Shown here piece after piece: positions 54,419 through 64,000 of a DNA stretch of 64,000 nt (positions are counted from its first letter, which is position 1; every line of letters starts with the position of its first letter). The DNA comes from Phialocephala subalpina (lineage: Eukaryota; Ascomycota; Leotiomycetes; Helotiales; Mollisiaceae), in contig FJOG01000001.1 of the NCBI GenBank assembly GCA_900073065.1, forward strand, positions 2,607,793 through 2,671,792. Direction: 5' to 3'. Below the pieces are notes generated by a model that was not told the DNA's origin, did no database searches, and saw nothing but the letters and a program-made list of their open reading frames with translations. Made by a program: the position numbers and the translations under genes.

Positions 54419-57400
54419 ATGGTGTACTCGATATGGCCGTGCAGGAATGTTGGCTGGATATCTGGGTATCTTATAGTGTTGATTGCAAGTCTATGGATCG
54501 TGCCAGCATCTGCGGTGCTCATCGACTTCCAAAATTGCTTGTCCGATGCCGTTCAGAACAGCGGGGATGGAAACCCCAGCCAGAGGGACCTTCAGATTAC
54601 TCCATTATTCGTCAACGCAGTCTTCAACACCACGGATTCCAATCACAATCTCAAAGTCACTGTTTGGGGCAATGTTAGCGGTTCTGCCATTGCAACTGGC
54701 ACCAAGTATGTTCTACCATCGGCCAACGACACTATGTATTGGAACAGCAATGATACTTCTGCTGGTGGGAAGATCCTGAATGAGCCGTACCCTGAGGATG
54801 CGCATCCTTTTTACACTACACTATCCAACAAGGTCAATGTGCTGACCTACGAGCCGTGGAATAACCTGGAGAATTTCTGTGATACAGTTCAGGCCTATAC
54901 TAATGCATCACATGGCAACTACTCTTGCCCCATCAGCCCGAGTTTCAATGCCAATGCGTAAGTCGTGCCCTGAAATTCTCACCAGATCAGTATGGCTGAT
55001 TAGCTCTCATATAGTTCCGATCCTTACGAATTCCCAGCATTTGGATTCTCGAACAATTTCTACTCGAGCTACGCATTCACATCCTTCACTGCAACACTGT
55101 TGGTCAAATATGGAGATCAGAACGCTACACTCGTTGGTTGCACTTCAGCAATCATCACACCAGACATGGGGAATACTCTAGCCAGTACGGTTCGATATGT
55201 TCCTGCGGCAATTCTAATACTTGTTGCTATTGCAACCGCGTTCGCTGGTATCTGGAGTCCTTGGGGCTCTACAGACACTTTCCGCTGGACGACGAATTAT
55301 GGACGAGATGCAGATTTGCTCCGATTGGTCACTCCTGGATTTGGGGACTGCTTGCAATATATTCAGTTCGTGGCCTTGACGGGCGGCCTTACTCTCAACT
55401 ACCCAGGATTTTACCAACCTATCGTCAGTAAGACGTCGTGGTCCGCGCTCATGTTCAATCAGAGTTTTGTCAGTGGCGGGAATGGCACCCAAAGTCTTAT
55501 TGATGGTATATATGTCACCCATGGCACCTACGGCCTGGACAAAATGAGGCAACTTGTTGGCATGACTAAGGTCGACGACGTCTGGGCTGGAATGGCTGTC
55601 TGGCTTCTGGTCATCCTGGCAGCTGTTCTGGTCTTGATCCAGATTGGGTTCTTCATTCGGTGGGCATATCGACATATCAAAGACACCCCTGAAGAGGACC
55701 TCCGAGCGAAGAACATGCCTTTCTCGATGGGCAATGTTATTCGAATCGTTTTCAACTACTTCCTACTACCGATTGTGGCGTTATCTATGTTCCAGCTGGT
55801 CGTTGCCTCCAAGTCTCCCTCTTTTACAGTGGCACTCGCAGTCGTCATGCTGGTTCTGGTTATTGGGTTCGCCGTCTGGCTTCTCTACATTATTGCGTCA
55901 ACTAGGCCTAAATCATTCCTCTTCGACGACTTGCCGACTGTGCTGCTTTATGGATCCTTGTACAACACCTACTCCGATCATGCGGCACCCTTTGCCCTGG
56001 TTCCTATGTTTCTGACTTTTGTCAGAGGCGTTGCAATAGGGGCTGTTCAACCTTCTGGCATCGCCCAGCTCGTTATTTTGGCTATCTGTGAAGTCATCAC
56101 AGTTCTCACCTTGCATTCATTCAGACCATTTCATTCACCGACCTCAATGAATGCTCTACACACCTTCTTTGCTGTGGTCAGATTCGCAACCGTTCTCCTG
56201 ATGATATCATTTGCACCTTCGCTTGGTGTTACGGAAGGTCCCAAGGGCTGGATTGGATATGCAATTCTCCTGATGCATGCGATTGTGCTTATTCTTGGAT
56301 TCCTACTCAACGCCATGCAAACTATTGTTGAGGTTGGAGCTCGGTTGGCGGGTGCTGGAGGAGACGAGAATGGCGCAACTCGAGGTGGCCTTGTGAAGGT
56401 CTTCGGAATGCGACAATTATCCCGACGCTTGCCTCGTCGTGATGCCCATTCAAGGCAAAGCCAATTATCAAGCGCTGCGATGTTGGCAAACGACGAGGAG
56501 AGGAAGTCATACATTATGAATGATGGAAGAATGAGAAGTCAATCCGCAGGCAGTGCTGGTGTTCTGCTAAGCAGGCAGAGCATGGGTCTCGAGTCTAATA
56601 GCATCGAACCCTTTGGCCAGATCCCAGCTCACGCACTTACGAGTGGTGGTAGCTCGCATACTCCTACCACTCCAGGGGAGGCAAGCACATTCTCCTTCCT
56701 GCCCTCCGCAGCAGCTCCATCCCAAGGACGGGCTCGAGGTGCGATTTTAGGTTTAGCTACAGCAGATGCGGCAGACCCATACTACCGCCCACCACGATTT
56801 CGACGACCTACTTTAGACGCCTACTCTCCAGGGGCGAAGAGTAGGGGATCTTGGGCTAGTGGCGAATGGGCCAACAAGAGAAATAGTCAACCTGAGCGTG
56901 CAACGTCGCCTGAGCAGGCAGATGTAGGATCGTCAATTTCAGGACGAAATACACCAACGTCGCCCCCGCAATTCATTCCACCCTTGGATGGCAGCCCGAA
57001 CGAACCGAGAAGATCTAAAGCTGATTACACTACTCGAGAGGTTGACTTCTACTATGGTGTTCGAGGACCAGCTCTTAACGCAAATATACCAAGCAGGCGT
57101 ATCAAGACTGGTCCTGCAGATCCCACAGGTCCGGCAGCTTCAGCAGCGGGATGGTTCAAAGGTCTATTTGGGGGCAAGACGAAGGAAAAGGGCAAGGGCT
57201 TCGAGGTTGTTCGAAGTTCGAGGATGCCTCCAGGTATGGCTGCCAGGAACGCGCCTGGGATAGAAACTCCTCCAGAAGGAGTTCCTGTTGCCACTGGGGG
57301 TATCAGAAATGGACCCATCGACTCGGACGATGATGAACCTGTCGTGGCTGGACCTTCTAATGCTGCAGCAACAAGACCTGCGGCTCCAACTACACGTGAG

Positions 57401-58066
57401 GATGAAAATCTTGTTACCCCGTTAGGCTCTGATGACGAGGATGAGGGCTCTGAGGAGAGTGATGATGAATTTGAAGTCACGAGGATATCGGATGTGCCAC
57501 CAGTACTGCCCGGGCTGCAGATTCCTGAAGGGGGTATAGAACTTCCCTCGAGGTTTCCGTCGAAAGCAACCTCAAAGGCAAGCTCTCGAGGAGCAAAAGC
57601 AACTGACTCGTCTCTGATTCCCGACGTCCCGGCAAGAATGAGGTCCGCAAAGCCTACCGTTCCCCGCAAGAGTTCACGGAGAAAATCGCAAAGCGTTGAC
57701 ATGACCCAGCAAGGGACACAGTTCCTGCATCAGCATCGAGGTCAAGCATCTCTAGACACGAATTTCCCTTTCGATCGCACGAATTCGAAGAAGCGCCATT
57801 CTGATATCTCGACAAGATCAAGCGTGACAGGTCCTTCAGATCTCGCCGACATGGGCCACTCCCGAGATCCATCCTCAGCCTCAGCATTAGGCAAACTATC
57901 AGCCGACATCCAAGGCGACCGACCTACCAGCGTCGGCTTTGTAAATCAGCACAGCATACGACAAATCCACCCCTCCGAAAACCCCGAATTCCTCGGCAGC
58001 TCAGCCGAAGTCGTCGACGGCGGACGACATAGCGGCGCCTCATCAATGGAACACCCACGATCATGA
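54419..58066 (+). CDS. TRP/Flc-like (ML-domain) membrane channel or transporter
   Basis: Exons 54419-54957 and 55015-58066; 1,196 residues. The ATG at 54419 is preferred because it begins a signal peptide (WISGYLIVLIASLWIVPASA). A luminal/extracellular ML-like domain follows (about 34-215; SDAVQNSGDGNPSQRDLQITP, several Asn-x-Thr sites, paired Cys). Then come about nine membrane segments, including YVPAAILILVAIATAFAGIW, GMAVWLLVILAAVLVLIQIG, VALAVVMLVLVIGFAVWLLY and GYAILLMHAIVLILGFLLNA. The core TRP-like signatures are FGDCLQYIQF, NPGF-like LNYPGFYQP and YDPLR-like RPKSFLFDDLP. This is the fungal Flc/Pkd2-type family, implicated in calcium flux, FAD transport and cell-wall integrity. The C-terminal 500 residues are a cytosolic Ser/Pro/Arg-rich tail with an acidic DDEDEGSEESDDE patch, much longer than in yeast Flc proteins. 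Confidence 0.9.
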
Positions 58067-59712
58067 CACAATACATAACTTCTTTCATTGAATATCTCAT
58101 ACTTGGACTTTCCGCAGACCCACGAATTTTCTTTTCTCGTTCCGGGTAAAAAGCCTCTGGCGTTATGATGCGTGACTTTTGCCTAAACTGCGTTGCTTTT
58201 AGGGAGGGAAAGCTATGTGTATATAAGTCAATTGGGGATGGAGTACTTGGGTTGGCTTATTCTGCTGGATTTCTACTCCAGCTCCTTCCGAAGGTCCCGT
58301 TGCTGGACTGGGCAGCGATGCGATGTGTTGGGATCGTTGGTTGGTCTACCGGTGCAGGAAAGAGGGCAGGTGTTGATACTGATATTGATGCATAGCATGG
58401 ATGGGATGGATTGGGAGGGTGGTAATCGTCATCAGGGCTGCCTGTTGTTTATATATAATAGTTTCAAGAATGAAGTGTAATACTTGTATACCAACATAAA
58501 CATTCTTTTTCACACAGGCACTGAGCTGAAGTTGGACATTCAAGGGTAAGCTGAGCCTGCTTCCTGGTCTGGATAGCTTCCCATCCCCGCTTCTTGATCT
58601 TGCAGTCATTACCCCGCTTGGCTAGAACGTGTTGCTGTGCTGGTGATCCATTGGCAATGAGGAGAGAGCTCATGCAAGAGGTTTTGTGGGGCTTGAGCTA
58701 AGGGCTGCGCCACTGTGGCTGTGCTCTGCCGGTCTGCATTATTGTACATAGAGAATACTGAGAAAGGTCGCCTTCTTGCTTATCCTTCTGCCCAACTTCT
58801 AATTAAACAATTGTAACTAAACCATCGCAGTCTGAACACGTGGTAGGAGGTTTGTGGTCCGAAACGAGAGAGGACAATGATATGTGGTCGGCTTCAATTT
58901 GATGGCTGGAGGGGTTACGCGAGTACGGATGTACGCAAACAGCGAAGGACCGACCTTGAGGGCTATTTATTTTCGTTTTAGCTTCAGGAGAGAGAGTCCC
59001 CGCGACTTCCATTGTGGATTGTTTCACAGAGCACAAAGTCTCTGCCTTGTCAAGCTTGTCAAGCTTGCAGAGAGAATACAAGAGACGGACATGGATACCA
59101 CATAGGCTTGATAGAGAACCGCAGAAAACAATAGAAATAATGAAGCCGTACGTAGAGTTCTAAATACCAAGAAATCCCACATCGAACTTCTTTCAACTGA
59201 AGCGATGACGGAGTAGCCCGTGCAGCGTTACCCCACCACTTGGCTCGCTCTTTCGGAGGCCCAAGCCCAGTCACAGCTCACCAACCAAAACCTGAGCTGA
59301 TCTCCTGCGTTTTTTCCCAGCCTGAAGACCGAAAGACCGTCTGCGTCATTTCGCCTACGTTAGCAAGTCCTGTCTAAGTCAACAGGAAAGGCTACTACAA
59401 ACTAAAACTGTCCCTAAGGGTATCCCTTCTTACATCGTCAACTTCACTCTTGAACAATAAACAGCGATTTCCCCACAAAGAAGAAAACGAGCAAGATCCC
59501 TAGATTTTTAATTAAGGAACGGAAGGTTGTCGGTTCTCGGATTTTTGAAAGGAGACAAGGAAAGTCAGGATGGTTAGTTTGGTACATTCACACAGGCGGC
59601 AGTCTGCGGCAAGTAGGTACCTCCATCTTATCGCCTCGAGAGCTCCGTCGTCAAATACTATCTGCACCTATTTTTCTACCCGCGACGGCCACCCGCGACA
59701 AATTTACCCAAA
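58067..59712. other. Intergenic region
   Basis: 1.65 kb between the TRP-like gene and the OSBP homologue (tandem, +). Short random frames only. CT-rich patches in the last 150 bases are consistent with a promoter. Confidence 0.4.
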
Positions 59713-61653
59713 ATGTGGTTACGGAGTACAGGGCTAATAGGTTCTGCGGATACAGGCAATAGGTCTTCGGTCGATGAATCTAGGTCGGATGGCCCGGAGG
59801 ACGAAACCACAGTCGTGGAGCCAGATCAGGGCAATGGTGAGCCTGCCTCAACACTTGCGCTTTTCTGCGGATGAGAAGAAGGGGATTTACTGATGGGAAA
59901 TAGTGTTGTCACATATCATCTCGCAGTTGAGACCGGGTGCGGATTTGAGTAGGGTTGTGTTGCCGACTTTTATCTTGGAGCCTAGGAGTATGTTGGAGAG
60001 GATCACGAAGTACGTCGCATATGACAAGAGGGTAAGGGGATGGGCAATGCTAATACGAGGGATATAGCTTCATGGCACATCCGGAAACTCTTCTTCCTAT
60101 GCCGGAGATCGATGATCCGACTCAGAGATTTCTGTCGGTGGTTAAATTCTACTTGAGTGGTTGGCACATCAAGCCTCCGTAAGTCCTGCGCTATCTCTGG
60201 GTTTTGAGAGGAACGGAACTGATAATAGCAATAGAGGAGTCAAGAAACCACTTAACCCGATCCTGGGCGAGACGTTCACCTGCTATTGGGAATTCCCAGA
60301 CAAGACACATGGCTACTACATCTCCGAACAAACCTCCCACCACCCTCCCAAGTCCAGCTACTTCTACATGGCACCCGAGCATAACATCCGAATCGACGGT
60401 ACCCTCAAACCCCGCAGTAAATTCCTAGGGAACTCGGCAGCGAGTATGATGGAAGGCATTGCGATCTTGCGGTTCTTGAATCGGGGAAAGAGTCCAAAGG
60501 GAGAAAGATACATCCTCACCCAGCCGAATATGTATGCGAGAGGTATCCTGTTTGGCAAGATGAAGTACGAGCTTGGAGATCATAGTTTTGTGCGGTGTCC
60601 TGAGCTGGGACTAGTGGCGGATATTGAGTTCAAGACGAAGGGGTACTTTGGTGGTACTTATAATGCCATTGGGGGGTCGATAAAGAACGAGAAGACGGGA
60701 GAGGTGCTTTATGAGTTGTCTGGGATGTGGAGTGGGGAGATGTTTGCTAAGGACGTCAAGGTAGGACGTTCTTTTTCTGCAGAGGGATGACAAAGCTAAC
60801 GTGGGGCTTCAGACTGGCAAGAAAGAGCTGCTTTTTAATGCACAGAAATCTAGACCAACACCTCCTATAGCACGCCCACTAGAGGAGCAGGACGAGCGGG
60901 AATCCCAGAAGTTATGGTACGCTACAGCACAGGCAGTCAAGGCTCGCGATCATGTCTTAGCTACCGATGAGAAGACGAAGATTGAGGATATGCAAAGAGA
61001 CGAGGCTGCCAGGCGAACAGAAGACGGAGTTGAGTGGCATCCAAGACTTTTCAGACCAGTGCATGGAGGTCCAGGAGGCCCAGACGAAGGCGAAGAGGAT
61101 CTGGACTGGATCTTAAATGCAAACATGTTTGTTTCTCCACCCGCTTCACTGGATTTGGAACTGACAAGAACATAGTGATGGTTTAACACCACAAAAGCAG
61201 ACCGATCAAATCCTAGCAGTAACCCCGATCATGAGCGGCCAAAAGTTCCACGAGAAACACCCCATCCCACCACCTCACAACCGCACCGCATCCTACAATT
61301 CCATCAGCGCGCCCCCAGCAGCTGCCATCCAACCACCCTCTCAACCAGCCGAATCAGAACAAAACGACCTCATCGACTTTGGCCAGAACGAAAACAGCAT
61401 TCCGCCAGCTCCACCCAGCGGCCCAGTAGATCTCTACGCAGCACAGACCCAAAACGGAGGCCAACAACAAAAGGATCTAGAAGGACGACTGAAGTCAACT
61501 AGTACAAGCTCAGTCAACAACCAAGAACCCTTGATTGATTTTCACCAAGATCTAAAGAAGGACCTACCAGCCGTAGGCGCAGATGGCTATACACTAAAGA
61601 GGCAAGATACCGATACCCAGAGCTTAGACGAGTTTGTTGATGCACAGGGATGA
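59713..61653 (+). CDS. Oxysterol-binding protein homologue, Osh4/Kes1-like
   Basis: Exons 59713-59836, 59904-60009, 60068-60178, 60235-60760, 60813-61126 and 61176-61653; 552 residues. There is no PH domain: after a 50-residue lead the ORD domain starts at once (LSHIISQLRPGADLSRVVLP). It contains GVKKPLNPILGETF and the family signature EQTSHHPP near residue 144, then NIRIDGTLKPRSKFLGNS, YGG-like GYFGGTYNAIGG, and the Lys/Arg-rich RPLEEQDERESQKLWY with the closing EWHPRLFRP. ORD proteins exchange sterols for PI4P between membranes. The C-terminal extra 120 residues are disordered and rich in Pro/Gln/Ser with repeated short acidic LIDF motifs (NDLIDFGQ, EPLIDFHQ). LIDF-type repeats resemble clathrin/adaptor-binding peptides, but that is speculation. 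All introns are 49-67 nt with GT-AG ends. Confidence 0.94.
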
Positions 61654-62486
61654 TGGGGACCATGGAAAAGAAAGGGGATGCTTCTACACGTGATATGATC
61701 CGGGGATGACTTGGGAAGGGATGGGATGGGGAAATAGATGATGGTATCCGGTTGGCGTTGTGACTTTACGGCTGCTACTGCTGCATTTGCATTGCAAATT
61801 ACCTGAACTGTGTATAAAGTACAGGGCATAGCAGGCAGATATGAGAAATACCTACGTATTCATGAACTTCAGAATAATGTCTTTTTTGAGAAGCTTCCCC
61901 ACTTGCTCACCCGATTTTGTGAGTTAGGATTGCGGTGTGTCAAAAAAGCGATATATCGAAGTACCAGAAAGTCGAGGACATTTAAGAAGAGGAAGGGAAC
62001 CAAGTATCTTATGAAGGGACAGCTGAGACACTCGAAGTATGGCTGGCTCAAAGATCCTTTCTAATGTACTTACAGGCTTGGGACAATCAAGTTGATGCTT
62101 TGTGTCGTTTAAATTGCACATTTAGAGCCAGGCTGTACCTAGCTGTGCCTAGCTAACTTTGATATAAAGGCATCGATAGAAAATGAGTAGTGAATCGTCG
62201 AAAGAAGCTTGTGTATCACAGACGGGATACTGTCTTTTTGAGATGTTTTCTTCATTCGATTTTGAGAGCGAGGAAAATGACCTCCGCTGATTTTGTGATG
62301 TAGTGTACATGACTCTCTCTTTTGTGAGTGCGTAGAAGAAAGCATTTGTGACCGGAACGCCAGACTACCGCCTGCCAATCTACTTCTCACATGCTCTCTG
62401 TCTTCTCATATTCTCTTCTCCCCACACCATTGTCCCCCTCACATCAGTTCATCCACCAATCTTCATCGCCTCAGCTAATCCAGCAC
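61654..62486. other. Convergent intergenic region with a short duplicated segment
   Basis: 3' flanks of the OSBP homologue and U2AF small subunit. Positions 61946-61983 resemble 63667-63704 (GTACCAGAAAGTC core). Read on the minus strand both encode TFWYF-type peptides, the one here ending quickly in TGA. Confidence 0.45.
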
Positions 62487-63213
62487 CTAGTATCTCTTCC
62501 TCGTCGGCTCCGGACTAGGACTCCTACTCATGCTCCTCTCATCCCTCCCCCTCTGCCTCAACCACTTCTTCGTACTAAGTTCCAACTCCCTCTCCAATTC
62601 CGCACTCGGATTCTTCCTATGAATGAAATTGCAGAAACCGCCTCGGACACATCCTTCCCCAGAATTTAATCTGCAGCAGGCTTCGCGGAAATCGGTAACA
62701 GGAGAGAGTTCGCAGTAGATGGGACGGGCGGCGTACCAGCGGGAGTTGAGGGCATCGCAGGCTTTTTGGGCGGAATCTTCGTATTTGAAGCGTGCGTAGA
62801 CGTTGCCGATGAGATGACTACAAAAAGTTAGCATGGGATTTCAAAGGATGCTTGGGTGTCGTTGTAGGAGCTCGACTCCCTCCAAAATAGTAGGTTCAAG
62901 GCGGGAATACATACTCATTATTATTATCACAAACAACAACCTCCTCAATCTCCCCAAACTTACACATCTCGCACCAAAAATCCTCATAAAAAGCATCAAA
63001 ATGATTCTGCAACTGACTAGCATTCATCTTGTTCTTCGGATCGTAGGCAGGGTTCTGATATAGGTTTGGAAGGAGGATCGTTTGGCTGTAGGACGGCTTG
63101 ACATGTTTGCGAGAGCAGCGGTCGCCGTGGCGGCAGGCGCCGATCTTGTAGTAGAAGGAGCAGTTTACTTTGTCGGCTTCGGTACCGAAGATTGAGGCTA
63201 GGTAGTTCGCCAT
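62487..63213 (-). CDS. U2AF small subunit (U2AF35/U2AF23), 3' splice-site AG recognition
   Basis: Exons 63213-62915 and 62817-62487; 209 residues, close to the usual fungal length. First CCCH finger CSFYYKIGACRHGDRCSRKH (about 18-37), then the U2AF-homology motif domain with NHFDAFYEDFWCEMCKFGEI, EVVVCDNNNDHLIGNVYARF and DALNSRWYAARPIYCELSP, then the second CCCH finger CCRLNSGEGCVRGGFCNFIH, and a short Arg/Ser tail (SMSRSPSPEPTRKRY). With the large subunit it recognises the AG of introns during early spliceosome assembly. The single 97-nt intron lies in the UHM after DNNN. Intact and unremarkable. Confidence 0.96.
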
Positions 63214-63564
63214 GGTGATGGAGGTTTTGGAGGTTGTGGTGGTGAGGCGCGAGGTGGATAGGTTTTCGAGGTTGCGGAGAGCTTAGTTGTGGGCGCTAAG
63301 CTTCGTAGACTTGTGGCAAGAGGATAATGGGTATGCGCGCTCGATATTCGCGGTTCGTTCGCTGTGGTATCGGTGTTATCGTTGAGGTTGCGACGTTGTT
63401 CCTGGAGAGTTCTTGGCGGGCAAAAAGATCACGATATGGAGCTTGGAGGTTGGTCCCAATAAGGCTTAGTCTATATGCTAGTCTTGGTATGAGGATGACT
63501 AATTACATTCTCTCTTCTTCTCGAAAACACGAACTACTCTCTCATTACGAATATTTGGAATTTG
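63214..63564. promoter_or_regulatory. Upstream region of U2AF small subunit
   Basis: About 350 bases between the U2AF start (-) and the doubtful small ORF (-). No feature is visible beyond the expected promoter. Confidence 0.35.
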
Positions 63565-63816
63565 TTATGAATTAGATTTGAGTTCTTGAATCTTGCGTGC
63601 TCTGTTTGTATTGGTCTTTACTTCGCTGGTCATGTGTTGGCTGTACAAGTCTGGTCTTCGAAGTGAAAGCCACATACCAAAGTACCAGAAAGTCAGGGAC
63701 ATTTGAAATGTCATGAGAGTCACAAAAACGATTATATTGAGCTCTTCATTCCTATCAAATGCTACTTGAGCCCCAGCTTCATTGCTAATACCAAAGTATC
63801 TCCATCCTGAGGACAT
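63565..63816 (-). CDS. Doubtful small ORF with one hydrophobic segment
   Basis: 83 codons from ATG 63816, beginning only 6 bases after the stop of the next gene upstream on the same strand. The peptide starts SSGWRYFGISNEAGAQVAFD, then has a hydrophobic stretch NIIVFVTLMTFQMSLTFWYFGMW followed by basic residues, suggesting a single-pass membrane peptide. A degenerate copy of the segment around TFWYF exists at 61946-61983, so this may be a fragment of a dispersed family. It could equally be the 3' UTR of the upstream gene. I recognise no family. Confidence 0.3.
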   Translation of the reverse strand: MSSGWRYFGISNEAGAQVAFDRNEELNIIVFVTLMTFQMSLTFWYFGMWLSLRRPDLYSQHMTSEVKTNTNRARKIQELKSNS

Positions 63817-63822
63817 TCATAC

Positions 63823-64000
63823 TCAAATAGCGAAAGGTCCTCCACGAGTCCAACGCCTAGGTCCGTTCTCCGCCAAATTCAAGCTATCAGGCTCATCGAC
63901 TCTCTTCTCCTCCATCTCGAATCTGATCAATGACGCCAACACATGCCCGCTCGTTCCGCCTTCTGACCAAGTAATCATCAAGTCACCTGTCCTCTCTGTT
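63823..64000 (-). CDS. C-terminal end of an unrecognised gene (runs off right edge)
   Basis: An open minus-strand frame enters from the right edge and stops at TGA 63825-63823. The last 58 residues include GDLMITWSEGGTSGHVLASL, IRFEMEEKRVDEPDSLNLAE and NGPRRWTRGGPFAI. Codon use and composition look coding. I cannot assign a family from this fragment; the rest lies outside the window. Confidence 0.6.
   Translation of the reverse strand, partial: TERTGDLMITWSEGGTSGHVLASLIRFEMEEKRVDEPDSLNLAENGPRRWTRGGPFAI

Overview
The window is nuclear DNA from a filamentous ascomycete (Pezizomycotina). Genes are compact, introns are mostly 45-100 nt with GTRAGT-type donors and CTAAC/CTGAC-like branch sites, and the families are typical: a HET-domain protein, tricalbin, a TRP/Flc-like channel, an OSBP homologue and U2AF small subunit. 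A remnant of a GIY-YIG/zinc-finger repeat family that I associate with Leotiomycetes weakly suggests that class. I found no convincing RNA gene, CRISPR array or operon. All exon coordinates below were worked out by hand from splice signals and frame continuity.

1-21.5 kb is core housekeeping: the N-terminal part of a MutL-family repair ATPase (-), valyl-tRNA synthetase (+), a PAM2/CUE/CCCH/DUF1771/SMR protein (-), a Tvp38-like membrane protein (+), an unknown coiled-coil protein with CP motifs (-), a giant F-box protein ending in a CaaX box (+), a Cys/Met-metabolism PLP enzyme (+), a small C2H2/Zn2Cys6-like protein with an in-frame TAG (+) and a membrane-anchored MOSC protein (-).

21.5-41 kb is accessory and decayed. 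It holds a 1,493-residue zinc finger - protein kinase - HET domain fusion (+), the most striking gene here. Next come a 5'-truncated Hsp70-like pseudogene (-), an APH-type phosphotransferase (+), a GH28 exo-polygalacturonase pseudogene (-), an SDR oxidoreductase (-), a secreted Ser/Thr-rich GPI-type protein (-) and a probably broken NAD+ synthetase gene (+). One intron of the last carries a complete but dead Tc1/mariner-like transposon with 37-bp inverted repeats and a TA duplication; two other introns carry related small palindromic insertions.

41-64 kb is core again: tricalbin (-; one intron contains the GIY-YIG/zinc-finger remnant), a large unknown conserved-looking protein (+), a TRP/Flc-like channel (+), an OSBP/Osh4-like lipid transfer protein (+), U2AF small subunit (-), a doubtful small ORF (-) and the 3' end of an unrecognised gene (-).

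Themes: membrane-contact and lipid biology (tricalbin, OSBP, Tvp38, TRP/Flc) and RNA/translation (ValRS, SMR protein, U2AF) in the core; non-self recognition, gene decay and mobile DNA in the middle. The best candidates for something new are the kinase-HET fusion, the non-AUG mitochondrial leader on ValRS, the nuclease-family remnant inside a spliceosomal intron and the TAG-interrupted double zinc-cluster gene.
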